From: Neostapfia colusana
Lineage: Eukaryota; Streptophyta; Magnoliopsida; Poales; Poaceae
NCBI GenBank assembly: GCA_030760725.1
Contig: JASWHV010000003.1
Coordinates: 110,888,153 to 110,952,152, forward strand
Direction: 5' to 3'
Length of the DNA stretch: 64,000 nt
This document shows positions 1-10,314 of the stretch, in pieces (positions within the stretch are counted from its first letter, which is position 1; each line of letters opens with the position of its first letter). The notes below the pieces were generated by a model. That model did not search any database and was not told the origin of the DNA. It saw only the letters and a program-made list of their open reading frames with translations. Both the position numbers and the translations under genes were made by a program.

Positions 1-1170
1 ATCATGGGAGACATGTTCCTCCCTCAAGTCAAGGTCTGCCTTCAGAATCTCCAGCTCCTCCATCCGAGCTCGGAGGTCATCCTCGCCCGCGGCCAGCTGC
101 GCGGCGACCCTCTCTGCCTCAGCTGCCACGGAACGCTCCCGCTCCTCGACGGCGAGTTCACGGCGCTCCAACCGCTGCCGTATTTCCACAGCAGCAGAGA
201 GGCTCTCTTCGGCCCGGGCGTGTGCCTCCAGGGCCTCCCTGTTGATCCGCCGTGACTGGGTGTCCATGCGGTCAACAGCCCGCTTCATTCGTTCGACGAG
301 TGCTTCCCTGAAGTCGAGCAACTCCTGCCTGGAGTCGAGCTCGCTCTTAAACTTCACGGTCCTCTCCCGCAAAAGGTTCTCCCAGATGAGGAGGCGGTCC
401 CGTTCAACCGTATACTCCTCCCGCTCGCGCCCTAATGCAGCCAAGACCTGCCGAACACTTGTCTCGGCAAGCGCGAAGGCATCCGCCAGAGGCAATGGAG
501 CAACAGAGGCCGGGGCAGTCCCCCCGACCTCCTCCATTACCTCTTCCTCAGGAAGAGTCGGCGCACCAGCAACTGAGACGAGACGCCGATCAGGTGAAGC
601 TGGCTCCGAGGCTCTGGCAGCCAGGCCTGCCGGGCTCTCTTCAGCTTCTGGCTCCTTGATCTGAGGAGAGGGGTGAACCGGGGAAGGCGGTGCTGGAGAA
701 AGGGCCGGGCCGCCTAGTGCAGGATCAACCTGTGCTGGCACGGGGGCCGCGGTGGCCGTCTCGGCAGGAAGAGACGACGCCGCCGCGGAGTCCGGGCACA
801 CCGGAACAGGAGAAGTCCGCGCTGGCTTGGGGGCCCCGGCAGTTGCCCCTGGCTCCGAGCGCATCGGCACAGATTCCTCGCAAGACGGGGAAGGCCGGGA
901 AGCACGGACACTCCAGCGGGCTCTGAACCCCGACTTCCGAGCCGGGGTAGGATTTCCAGAGCCCGCTACCGTCTCCGACGGCCGCTCCGCAGTCGCTTGG
1001 ACTGGCGAAACAGGGGACGCCCCAGAGGCTTCCCCCAGCGCATCAGCCCGGGGCCTCTTCGAGTCGCCACCGGAGGGAGTGTCAGGCACCCCAGAATCCC
1101 GACTTGGCACCGACACCGTTGCTGGAGGAGATCGAGCGCGTTTCTTCTCTGGCAGCGGGTTGGAAGCCAT
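1..1170 (-). CDS. Antisense coiled-coil ORF of a Tat-lineage Gypsy element (C-terminus off window)
   Basis: Starting at the ATG complementary to 1168-1170, the minus strand reads without a stop for 390 codons to the window edge. The N-terminus is basic (PEKKRAR, a possible nuclear localisation signal). Residues to about 230 are rich in Pro, Ser and Ala and probably disordered. From about residue 235 the protein is highly charged and heptad-like (for example LGREREEYTVERDRLL and RRELAVEERERSVAAEAER), so a long coiled coil is likely. No zinc knuckle, protease or polymerase motif is present. It lies antisense to the LTR at 1662-2542 and just inside its polypurine tract. That is where Tat-lineage elements such as Grande, RIRE2 and Retand are known to carry extra antisense ORFs of unknown function. 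The lineage call is inference from position and LTR type, because pol is outside the window. Confidence 0.7.
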   Translation of the reverse strand, partial: MASNPLPEKKRARSPPATVSVPSRDSGVPDTPSGGDSKRPRADALGEASGASPVSPVQATAERPSETVAGSGNPTPARKSGFRARWSVRASRPSPSCEESVPMRSEPGATAGAPKPARTSPVPVCPDSAAASSLPAETATAAPVPAQVDPALGGPALSPAPPSPVHPSPQIKEPEAEESPAGLAARASEPASPDRRLVSVAGAPTLPEEEVMEEVGGTAPASVAPLPLADAFALAETSVRQVLAALGREREEYTVERDRLLIWENLLRERTVKFKSELDSRQELLDFREALVERMKRAVDRMDTQSRRINREALEAHARAEESLSAAVEIRQRLERRELAVEERERSVAAEAERVAAQLAAGEDDLRARMEELEILKADLDLREEHVSHD

Positions 1171-1646
1171 GGCAAGGGAGAACTCAAAGGCAAGAGAGCA
1201 AAAGCACAAGAGTCCGAGAAGAAACGCAGAGAAGTGCGAAGGGAAGCTGCAATGTGGGTAAGACCCCCTCTAAAAAGCTTCCCGGTGCAATTCCAAGCGA
1301 TTCGGAACTCTTCGAATACCCCGCACCCGCAACCGCTTTGGTTCCTAGACCGAGTGCCGATGACGGGTGGGCCCAAGCCGCTTAACTGAAGCGGTGGGGT
1401 CAAGGAGTCAGTCTCCTAAGAAGATGAGCCGGCAAGGCACTTCGGCGGTTCCCGAAGAAAGCGCCGCAACGTGCAGGAGTGGCAGTGTTGGGAACCGCCG
1501 CAGTAAAAGCAGTCATCAAGTGAGCGCACGCTCTCACGATCCCGTGGCCGTTCGTTCTCCGGCAGCGGTCAATTTGGGACTTAGAGAAAGTGCGCGGATC
1601 GGAAGAGACGGAGGTCCCACCTCGGGCTCGCTATCTCCCCCGAGAT
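1171..1646. other. Non-coding stretch between the antisense ORF and the polypurine tract
   Basis: About 480 bases with no convincing reading frame. On the minus strand this would be the 5' leader, and contain the promoter, of the antisense coiled-coil ORF. A possible 3' splice site (ACATTGCAG on the minus strand near 1250) lies 80 bases before the ATG. I see no clear TATA box on the minus strand. Confidence 0.4.
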
Positions 1647-1661
1647 GGGCTCGGGGGCCAC
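1647..1661 (+). other. Polypurine-type tract before the Tat 3' LTR
   Basis: GGGCTCGGGGGCCAC directly precedes the LTR start TGTCGG. A G-rich run of this form ending in TAC or CAC is typical at the 3' LTR junction of grass Tat elements, and it fixes the element orientation as plus. Confidence 0.6.
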
Positions 1662-2542
1662 TGTCGGTACCTGAGATATGGGGTACCCCCGCGCACAGGG
1701 TAAAATGCCTAAGGTACTCGCCCTTCTCCGCAGGGAGAGCTCCGAAGGCGCCACGCGTCCGGCGGGGCCGAACCCCCCTCTCCTCAGAGGAGAGCTCCGG
1801 GCCCGCCATGTGGCATACAGAAGAACGGTGCTGCCCGCCCCCGAGCGGTAGGCAGCGGGCGTAAAGGCGCCCCACACCTTGCCCGTACAAGGTATTCAAG
1901 GCCCACGTCTTCCCAAGATGCGGAAACGCGGAGCACTCGTCTGTCAGGTGCCGTTGCGCCCAGTCGCATCACAGACTGGCGCGCGGTGTCAGAACCTGCC
2001 AGCTAATAAACGCTGCGACAAGACATCCCATGCCGCCTGCGCCGTCATCAACCACTACGACTAGCGTGCGGCATGGGCAGGGCGGCAAGATGAAGACTCA
2101 GAAGCCTTCAACCAGAGGCAGCTACCGGCGTAACTACAGATACAATAGATAATATACAATCTTCCCGGGACCACCTGTCGGGTCCCGGCTCCCCTTGTAA
2201 GCCACCCGAGTCTTGGACTATAAAAGGCTCGGGTAGGCGTCGATAGCAAGGGTTCGCATTTTGCAACTCATACGCTAGCCATACACTCTCAAGCTGTAAC
2301 TCACCCCCAAGCTCAGGCCCCCGGCCCTGAGCAGCAAGCAATACAGCGAGCTCCATAGCTCGCCGTGGACGTAGGGTTTTACGCTCCGGCGGCCTGAACC
2401 ACGTAAAACTCGCCGTGTCAAGCTCTCCCTAACTCGTCCATCTGTGCAAGCTTTCCGCTAGGAGTCTAGCCCCACCGAAAAAAGAACCTCCGCGGGCTGC
2501 CCAGTGCAGGCCCGGGGGAAGTGTCGACCGAACACTTCGACA
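1662..2542 (+). repeat. 3' LTR of a Tat-lineage Gypsy element
   Basis: 881-bp LTR beginning TGTCGG and ending CGACA, giving short terminal inverted repeats. It has a TATA box (CTATAAAAGG, 2218-2227) on the plus strand. The R/U5 portion (GGGTTCGCATT, then a CTCCGGCGGCCTGAACCACGT-like stretch, then AAAAAAGAACCTC) is shared with the LTR fragment at 54626-55036. The following GACCC (2543-2547) would be the target repeat, but the left end of the element is outside the window. The LTR cuts into the chromodomain Gypsy LTR that follows, so this element inserted later. Confidence 0.75.
2218..2227 (+). promoter_or_regulatory. TATA box of the Tat LTR
   Basis: CTATAAAAGG lies about two thirds of the way into the LTR, on the same strand as the element. 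The equivalent box in the second Tat LTR copy (near 54774) reads CTATAAAAGG as well, which supports its role as the retrotransposon promoter. Confidence 0.6.
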
Positions 2543-3300
2543 GACCCGTTCCGAGTAAACCAGCCCTAAACTCGCGAGTAGATTCCAACTACTCAACTGC
2601 TACCGGACCTTTCTACTAACATTAGCGTAGCCAAATTCACTCGAGGGGGTTCTATTCTACCCTTTCTCTCTTAGGTATTTCTGGTCATGCAACTGGGGTT
2701 TTCAATATCAACTAGACTTAATGCAATCAAACAATTCAAGCTATGATCTCTAGAAATGGAAATGTTTTATAAAACTGTTCAAATGCAAACCGGGGCTTGC
2801 CTGTTTTGCAGGTGACTAAGATTACAATCAGTTAGTGATGATCACTTGGAGCTTGATCACTTGCTTTCCTCCCTCCTTGATCTCCACTACAATCCCTTCA
2901 CACATTCTCACGTAGATGCTACATGATAAGATCATGCATATGTATTTAATTGAAAAGCTTTTGCTAATAAGGTCTACTGACAGTTTAAAAACTGAAACTC
3001 TGTTTATGAATTTAAATTGACACTGGTCCTAGTGGTTCTGGGTTGGGTTTAAACACTATGATCAAGTTTTGAGTGCTATCTCCACTTGTGTTTTGATCAC
3101 CTTAAGAGGTTACACAAGACAGTGGTGATCCAGGGCTCCAATGGAGCTGACAATTTTCATGTGAGTTTCTTGTCACAAGAAAATTATCTGGACCAAAAAT
3201 TAGCACTTTTCATTGAGTGGTTTATTCAGAACAATTCTCTAAGCAATTAAGCAAATAGGAATTAATTCTGAGGTAACACCCATGTTCGTGTCTAACTTAG

Positions 3301-3326
3301 TGAACTATAATTTAAATTATAGTTCA
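3301..3326. repeat. Perfect 26-bp palindrome in the Gypsy LTR
   Basis: The half-site TGAACTATAATTT is followed directly by its exact reverse complement. Other short inverted repeats lie nearby: TTTCTTGT/ACAAGAAA at about 3166-3182, TGTGTTCA/TGAACACA at about 3418-3435, and GCTCC/GGAGC near 3136-3148. Confidence 0.8.
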
Positions 3327-5924
3327 TAGAGCCTGCATGAATTTTCCTAGGATATTTGGAGCTATGAATTGCTCAGAAAAGAATTTCCAAGTTTTGGAAA
3401 TTCTCTGAAAATGTTTCTGTGTTCATTTGAACACAGCAATTTAAATCTGAATTCTCCTAATCAAATCAACTCCAAACGAGCTGAAGCTTTTACAGGAGTC
3501 CAATAAAACCCTAAAGAATATTCTGGCAAAATTTGAGGATTTGTGGATAAACCAAACTCCTTCAAAAATTCTTTTTCTGAAAAGATTTAAAGAATTTTCC
3601 AGAATTAAATAATGACTTTCGTACAAATTGGGTTGCATATTTGGATAGAGTTTGTCAATATGAATCTAACACAATTTGAATCACTAAATTTGGTGTTTTC
3701 TAGCAAAAGTTATGCTCTTCTAAAGTTTGGGAAAAAATCTAGGATTTGAATAAATCGTGGAAAAGTTTAAACCTGACTGTGGGTGCACGGGGCACGTGTC
3801 ACTCGCTGGAACCACGCCACACGGGGCTACAGAGCTCTTTCCCACGTTGCCACAAATCCGGAGTAACAGAGGATCCGGCCTCCCCCCTCAGAGTCACTGC
3901 CACACGGGCCTGGCGCCCCCTTCGTCTACCTCTCGCCCCCGCGAGCCCGCGCCGCTGGAGCTCGCCGGAGCGACTCCGAAATCGGTCGTCCAGCCATCTG
4001 TAATGGTCAAACTCACCGCTAAGCCCTAGTTTCATGCGAGGAACACGCTGGTGTGGTCTTCCCGAGCCAGCAGAGCCCCCAATGTAGCTCGCGACGGCTC
4101 GGTGGAACTCCGGCGATGTCGCCGCAACGCCCTAAGCCCTCCAAGCTTCGGTTTCCAAGCTCTAAAGCACCGGCGGGCGCTAGAGAAAGTCAACATGGGG
4201 ATGAAACGGCTCGAAAATGGTTCTAAATTAGGGTTCATCGTGCGCCCGAATTTTCCCGCCATAGCCGCCGTCGGAAAGACGGGAAATACGCCATGCACAG
4301 TGTGTTTCATGCTAGGCTTCAAAAGAAGAATTGTAGCTAAACAAGTCTAGTTCATGTGAGTGCAATTTTCAGAGCTCTAAACAATTATAGCGCGAGAATT
4401 TGAAGGATTCTTAACCGCACCTCGGTTTGAGCTGGCCGGAGGGGAATTCTGAAATTGGTCGGAAAGAAGCAAGGGCAAGAGCTGAGCCTCGGATGGAAGC
4501 TGCAGGAAGCTCTTGCGCATCCAACGGTGGCCTAGCTCGGCCGTGACAAGCCTTGGGTGAGGCTGTCCATGAGAGCCGTCCATGGCGGTGTCTTTCGGCC
4601 GCCGCGGGAACTCAGCGTTCTCGGTTTGGGGAGGCTGTGCTCACGTTGGAATGGCGCGAGGAGGTCTAGGGAGTTCGGTGGTATAGTTTTGCTACTCAGC
4701 TGGGGTTTGCACTCGAGCTTTCAGAGTGGCCCATGCGATCGGACGAGCGGCGGCAGCCCTGTCCGGTTTCTTGTGCGATGAGAAGGGAGCTGCGATGTGT
4801 CGGTGATAAGGGTGAAAGGAAGCACGGCAGAGGGGACGAGCAGCTCGCCAGCGCATGTAAGGCAGAGGGACGTCGGTTCTCTGCATGGCTCGGTGTCGCA
4901 CGGTGAGAAGCCTCGGTGGCTCGAGTGAACCGACTGAAGAGTAAAAACAGAGACCACACTCAGATCTTTTTGCAAATTGAATTGTCTCATTGACATGTGG
5001 GTCCCACAGTTCTGTGCCCCCATATCCTCTAAAATATCTCCCAAAATTGGCAAATGATGGAATTCAATTGTGGAAGTTCAAATCTGAGATATATTTGGAC
5101 AATTGGGCAAGTTTCATCCAAATTCAAATGGACATTTGAATTCTTTGCTATTTAAAGTCCATTTTGAAAAATGAGTTGCAAAATATTTCAACAATTCATG
5201 AAACTTTGCATACCCACTAATTTGGACCTAAGGAATTCAAATATGAAATCTGATTTTAATTTGGCTGCTGCAAATGAGATTTTCAGCACAACAGTTTTGA
5301 AATTCATTGTGTTGCTCTCATTTGAATTTCGGTTTGAACAAATTTGTTCCAAATCTGACTTTAGCTTTCTCACATATATGAGAACTTCCCATCTTGGTTT
5401 TTGATCCCTCTTGGGTTCCAAGTTTTCAAACAATTATTTGAACTTGTGTGAAGAGAGCTCTCATGTGTGTTTTCATATGTGGAGAAGTTTTAACAAGTCC
5501 CATTTTCCATACATATGAAACCAATTATTGCAAAACAAGAGTTTCTTTGTATTCACATTTTTGGGACCTTTACACAGATCATGAATTCCGGTGATCCGGC
5601 GGTGGGAAAGAGCAAAAAGGATTTTGGATGATGATCTAGACGGTCGTGCTAACCTCTGTGTTTGTTTGCTCGAACCGGAGCAGCTCGGAGTAGTCCGGAC
5701 GTCCAGTAGCAGTGAAGGCGGCTTTGCTCTGTTTTTCGGCGGAAGAAAACGGGTGGCGCCGATTGGACAAGGCCGGGGGTGAGCTGGGAACGCGTTGAGT
5801 ACGTCGGGGATCGATGGGTGCAGCTGTTTGCTGGCTCAACCGGGCGTCACAACGGCCAGGAGCAGAACAGCGATGAGCAGCCGAGATTGGGCGCCGAGGG
5901 TGTTTTTCTCGTTGAGTGCGCGAG

Positions 5925-6425
5925 TATAGGTGGCCAATGGGCCGTGCTGGGCTGGCCCGGCTGGAACACGACCAGGCTAGGGCCATAAAAATCTCGGTCC
6001 GGCACGGCCCAAAAAAATTGGGTCGTGTCGGGCCGGCCCATGGGCCGGAGGTCTAGGCCCGGGCACGACCCGAGTTTATTTTATGCAGGCCGGGCCGTGC
6101 CAGGCCATAAATGGGCCATGCCGAGCTAAGCTAGCCCGTGGCCTGTTATGTTTAAATACATTAAAAATAACGAAAAAATATGTTATTAGGGCTTAAACGG
6201 GCCGTTCCAGACCAGGGCCCCACGGGCTAACTGGGCCATATCACTAAGGCGATCGGGCCGTGCCGGGCCACCCTGACGGGCCGAAGGTTAAGGCCTGGGC
6301 ACGTCCTGCAGTGGGCTATGGGCTGGCCCGGGCCCAATTTTTTCGTGTCGGGTCATGCTCGTCCTGGGCCATTTTTGCCGGGCTTCGGACCGGCCAGATT
6401 GGCCCGGCCCATTTGGCCACCTATA
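5925..6425. mobile_element. hAT-like MITE with 8-bp target duplication
   Basis: 501-bp element with terminal inverted repeats: TATAGGTGGCCAA at the left, and its reverse complement with one extra base (TTTGGCCACCTATA) at the right. TGCGCGAG occurs directly on both sides (5917-5924 and 6426-6433). An exact 8-bp target duplication is characteristic of the hAT superfamily. The interior is dominated by GGGCC-rich inverted segments around an AT-rich core (6130-6190), so the whole unit can fold back. There is no coding capacity for a transposase. It sits inside the Gypsy LTR and so is younger than it. Confidence 0.85.
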
Positions 6426-6917
6426 TGCGCGAGAGAGGAGGGTCTGTGCGTTGGAGTGCCCAAGCAGGGGAATGGTCACTTGAGTTGTTCCTCTCGATGT
6501 TTATCGAGCAACCACGCAGGGGACTGAGCTGCCCTCAGGAGCAAGACATCCACACAGCTTGGTGGCAATTTTGCATGTCCCTCGGTGGCAAGCTCATGTA
6601 GAAGAAGAATTCGCTTGTTGCCTTTGTTCACTGACATGTGGGTCCCACCAAGGTCTCTCCCCCTCCCCCCACAAACTTAGCTCCCAAATTCGAATTCAGA
6701 GATCTCAACAAATTCCGAAATTTGAATTTAAAATCAGTGGATTAACTCTCTCTATTTTGCTTAAATTTGAAATGTCGTTGTTTAATTCCTTTGTGGCTAG
6801 GTTTCCTTTATTGCATGTAGCCGGATTCCAAATTTGGAAACCTAATTCAAATTCAAGCTGACCCTACAGATTTAAATCCTACAAGGAAGCTATGCACTCT
6901 GAAATTGGGTATTTACA

Positions 6918-6930
6918 ATCCTCCCTCCTT
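6918..6930 (-). other. Polypurine tract of the chromodomain Gypsy element
   Basis: On the minus strand AAGGAGGGAGGAT lies directly next to the LTR start TGTAAATACCC. It primes plus-strand DNA synthesis in this class and sets the 3' LTR boundary at 6917. Confidence 0.65.
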
Positions 6931-6978
6931 AAAAGAATCTTGTCCCGAGATTAGTCAAAGAACAAGATGGAAAGAAAG

Positions 6979-7440
6979 TTACCGGTTATAGTTCAATAAT
7001 AGTTCCGGGCAATTCATCCGGAGAAAATCCTCGCTTTTCCAGGTAGCCTCGTCGTTGGTGTGGTTATTCCATAACACTTTGTAAAATCACATCGATCTAC
7101 GTCTTGTTTCACAAGTCTTTTTGTCGAGGATTTGTATCGGCTTCTCGATGTAGGTGAGATTCGGTTGTAATATTTCCATGTCTCCCGAAAGAACCTCCGT
7201 CGGCTCCTTCAAGCATTTCCTCAGTTGCGAGACATGAAAGGTGCCGTGGATGCACGACAATAATGTGGGTAGCCTCAAACGATATGCTACCGGTCCACAC
7301 CTTTCCATAATGAGAAACGGGCCAACAAAACGTGGAGCTAGCTTTCCCTTGACCCCGAATCGATGAATTCATTTCATCGGAGATACTCGGAGATAGACGT
7401 GATCTCCGATTTCAAAATGCAAGGGTCGACATTAACTCAT
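6979..7440 (-). pseudogene. Integrase C-terminus and chromodomain remnant (Ty3/Gypsy)
   Basis: Minus-strand frames read, in order: FEIGDHVYLRVSPMK (7380-7435), a GVKGKLAPRFVG-type stretch (near 7320-7355), then the 74-codon frame at 7087-7308 with HGTFHVSQLRKCL and LTYIEKPIQILD, then VLWNNHTNDEATWKSEDFL (near 7010-7070) and a stop at about 6980. This is the conserved end of a chromovirus polyprotein. GPY/F-type integrase tail residues lead into a chromodomain, which targets integration to heterochromatin. The pieces lie in different frames, so at least two frameshifts are present. Reverse transcriptase and most of integrase are absent, and gag follows directly, so a large internal deletion has occurred. 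Confidence 0.75.
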
Positions 7441-7469
7441 ACTCGTTGAAGTGACTTTGACCTGCCAAG

Positions 7470-7860
7470 ATCCGTTTTTCTTTTACTTGGCATTGAGGCT
7501 GGGGAAGAACCATTCACATTTTTGTGCCTCCGTGCTCACGTAGTCAGGCGCATATCGTGCCAATTTATTGAACACTTTCGTATGCAAGTGGCATCCCTCC
7601 CTCCTTGTTTCCAGACTAGAGACTCCTTGAGTTTCCTCACGATTATTCCGGAAAACATGTTAAACAAGGAATGTTTTTCCGAAATTACGTCCACGTGAGT
7701 TGATGTCCAGCTGGTAGGGATGCGAGCTGATTCACCCACCTTGCACTGGTGGAACCATGATGCTGTTGCGCCACGTGTAGTACTTTCTTATATTCAATGC
7801 ATTGAAGCAACTCGAACTTAGACTCACAAGAATGAAAGAGGAGAAGAGAAGATGTCATTT
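7470..7860 (-). pseudogene. Gypsy gag remnant
   Basis: Minus-strand reading gives KFELLQCIEYKKVLHVA and then LASLPAGHQLTWT (frame 7685-7951), followed in other frames by FNKLARYAPDYVSTEAQK and CEWFF (7500-7580). This matches the capsid region of chromodomain Gypsy gag (… EFL-L-QG … RLARYAP …). Several frames are needed, so it is not functional. It is separated from the integrase remnant by only tens of bases instead of the several kilobases expected. The Copia-1 gag begins within 30 bp of its right end. Confidence 0.6.
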
Positions 7861-7887
7861 GTTGACAACCCAAGCTATGCCCTATAA

Positions 7888-8530
7888 GTGTCTCAAGACC
7901 AACAAATTTTTGGATACTTGCTGTCAACTCTGTTGAGGGAGGTGCTCTCACAGGTGACGGTGTTATCTACTGCAGCCGAAGTATGGTTAGTACTTCAAGG
8001 CATGTATCTTCACAGTCACGTGCAAGTGTCATGCAACTTCGGCTACAACTCGCAATGCTGCAGAAGAAAGATCTTAGGTTAGCCGAGTATTTTGCCAAGA
8101 TGAAATCGCTAGGTGATGCGATGGCAACAGCCGGCAAACCGTTGGATGATGATGATCTAGCGACTTACATCTTAGTCGGGCTAGATTTCGGTTGGAATCC
8201 AGTCGTGACATCTATGACTGCACGATCATATGTGGTCCCTTTGAGTGATCTTTATGCGCATATCCTCATCTTTGAGATGCGATTGGATCTTTAAAATATC
8301 AACAGTGTTCCATACTCTTCAGCAAACTCAGCAATGAGAGTAAAAGGAAACTAGAACCGAGGTGGCCGTGGCAATCGAGGTCGAGGTGATGCTGGCCGCG
8401 GTGGACGTGGCCGAAGTGATACTAGTACTGGCAGCAGGAAGATTGAAGGGGGTGATCGACCACAATGCCAACTTTGCAAAAAGTTTGGCCATGAATTAAC
8501 CGCTGCTGGAAACGTTTTCAGAAGGACTAT
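7888..8530 (+). pseudogene. Copia-1 gag, 5'-truncated and frameshifted
   Basis: The frame at 7888-8082 (DQQIFGYLLSTLL, AAEVWLVLQ) continues by frameshift into 7983-8294 (LRLAEYFAKMKSLGDAMA, GLDFGWNPVVTSM). This is the UBN2/retrotran_gag type capsid of plant Copia elements. A glycine/arginine-rich stretch follows (8360-8430), then a zinc knuckle CQLCKKFGHEL, which needs a one-base shift to reach its last cysteine (CWKRF, near 8502). The expected N-terminal 50 or so residues, the primer site and the 5' LTR are absent. The sequence joins Gypsy remnants at about 7880. Confidence 0.7.
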
Positions 8531-10302
8531 ATGGGTGAAGAGAAATCTGTTGCTGCAGCAATGAACTCGAGTTCATATGGAGTTGATACAGATTGGTATG
8601 TTGACTCGGGGGCCACTGATCATATTACATGTGAACTTGATAAGTTGCATGTAAAGGAACGCTACCTCAGCAATGATCAAGTGCACACAACAAGTGGCAC
8701 GGGTATGAACATTATGCATATCGGTCATTATGTACAAAACACCCTGAATTCTAAATTAGATCTGAAAAATATTCTTCATATTCCTCAAGCAAAAAAGAAC
8801 CTCCTGTCAGCAAATCGACTTGCATGTGGCAACAATGTCTTTCTTGAATTTCATCCTCATTTTTTTGTTGTCAAGGATCATGTGTCGAAGAAGGTTCTAC
8901 ATCAAGCTAGAGCCGTAGGAGGTCTTTATCCCTTGACGCCAAGTTCATTTTCTTCAAAACTTGCCTTCAACACTGTGAAACCTACATCCTTGAGTTGGCA
9001 TAACCGTCTAGGTCACCCTTCATCTGCAAAGGTCCAAGAAATCTTGAATAAGTTTAATCTTCCCTATGTCAAAGACAATAGTCATGAGCATGTGTGTGAT
9101 GCCTATCAAAAGGCAAAGAGTCATCAATTACCCAATCCAAAGTCATCTAGCATTTCTATTCATCCTCTTGAACTTATTTTATCTGATTCCATTAATAAAA
9201 ACAAGTATTATGTAAGTTTTATCAACGACTACAACAAGTTCACATGGGTCAATCTTCTTAAAAAAAGATCTGATGTGTTGCGCATATTCTCTAATTTCCA
9301 GGCATATGTTGAGAGGTTATTTGATAAGAAAATAATCTCCATCCAATAAAATTGGGGTGGAGAATATCAGAAACTCAATTCTTTTTTCAGCAGCTTGGCA
9401 TCACTCATCATTTCTCTTGTCCACATGCTCATCAAAAAAATGGCTCTGCTGAGAGAACACATCGTCACATTGCTGTAGTAGGAATTGCCTTGCTAGCAAA
9501 AGCATCTATGCCTCTAAAATCTTGGGATGAGGCATTTCTTGTGGCAACTTATTTAATTAATTGCATTCATAGTAAGGTTATCTCCAATGATACTCCGCTT
9601 GAGCACCTATTTCATGAACAGCCAAACTATTCTTTTCTTCGCACCTTTGGTTGTGCGTGTTAGCCTAACTTGCGTCCCTATAATAAACACAAGTTAGAAT
9701 TACATTCCAAACAATGTGTTTTTCTTGGGTATAGTAATATGCACAAGGGATGTAAATGTCTGGATATTGCAAAAGGACAAGTTTACATATCTCATGATGT
9801 CATATTTGATGAGTCAATCTTTCCATTTGAAAAACTCAAAAATAATGTTGGTACTCGCTTAAATGGTGAAACTGTTATATCACCATCTCTGTTTTCAGAT
9901 TCTTCAAAAGAATTTTCAGGGGATTTAGTACCTAATGACCAGTTGCATGTTGTTTTTACATGCGCTGCTAATACCTTGTGTGAGCACTGCTGTGTACAGG
10001 AAGACATGAATAAAAGCAGCACAAGATCTGAGGAGGATTCTCCGCAGGATGGCTGTCAATCGCCAGTGTTGGATTCGGTGAATCCTGTAGCTAATGCAAA
10101 CAACGAGGGGGAGCAGTTATCGCCTGTACCAGGCTCGCTGCATGATTCACCAGCAGCCTCAGTAAACGTGTCACCAAGAGACATGTTCTCGGCATGGCTT
10201 CTCTCATCGACTGAACCTGACATCAGTTCACGTCAAGAGACAGCACCTGACTCCCTGGCGAGATCGTCTTCGGCGACAGTGCCAATCATTGGTGCAGGAT
10301 GA
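8531..10302 (+). pseudogene. Copia-1 protease and integrase
   Basis: The aspartic protease active site is WYVDSGATDHITC (8594-8632). The integrase zinc-binding domain begins SWHNRLGHPSS (about 8994-9025), but its second cysteine pair is damaged (CDAY where CxxC is expected, near 9098). The catalytic core is recognisable through FINDYNKFTWV. The second catalytic aspartate region is destroyed by a TAA at 9347 and an Asp-to-Asn change just before GGEY. Coding continues in 9352-9663 (HQKNGSAERTHRH, which holds the glutamate) and, after another stop at 9661, in 9670-10302 (VFLGYSNMHKG, YISHDVIFDE). At least two in-frame stops make it dead. Confidence 0.85.
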
Positions 10303-10314
10303 AACACATCTGAT

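Larger units (their letters stand above)
2543..6917 (-). repeat. Long 3' LTR of a chromodomain (Tekay/Del-like) Gypsy element, truncated at left
   Basis: Read on the minus strand, the LTR starts TGTAAATACCC at 6917, immediately after a purine tract (AAGGAGGGAGGAT). It runs left to 2543, where the Tat element interrupts it. The stretch 2565-2830 aligns by eye with 22220-22470 inside the solo LTR at 21020-24945, including the CAAACCGGGGCTTGCCTG block, so both are LTRs of related elements about 4 kb long. The LTR alternates AT-rich parts (3000-3740, 5000-5580) with GC-rich parts (3780-4950, 5590-5920). The ORFs in it look like chance frames. A MITE sits inside at 5925-6425. Confidence 0.65.
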
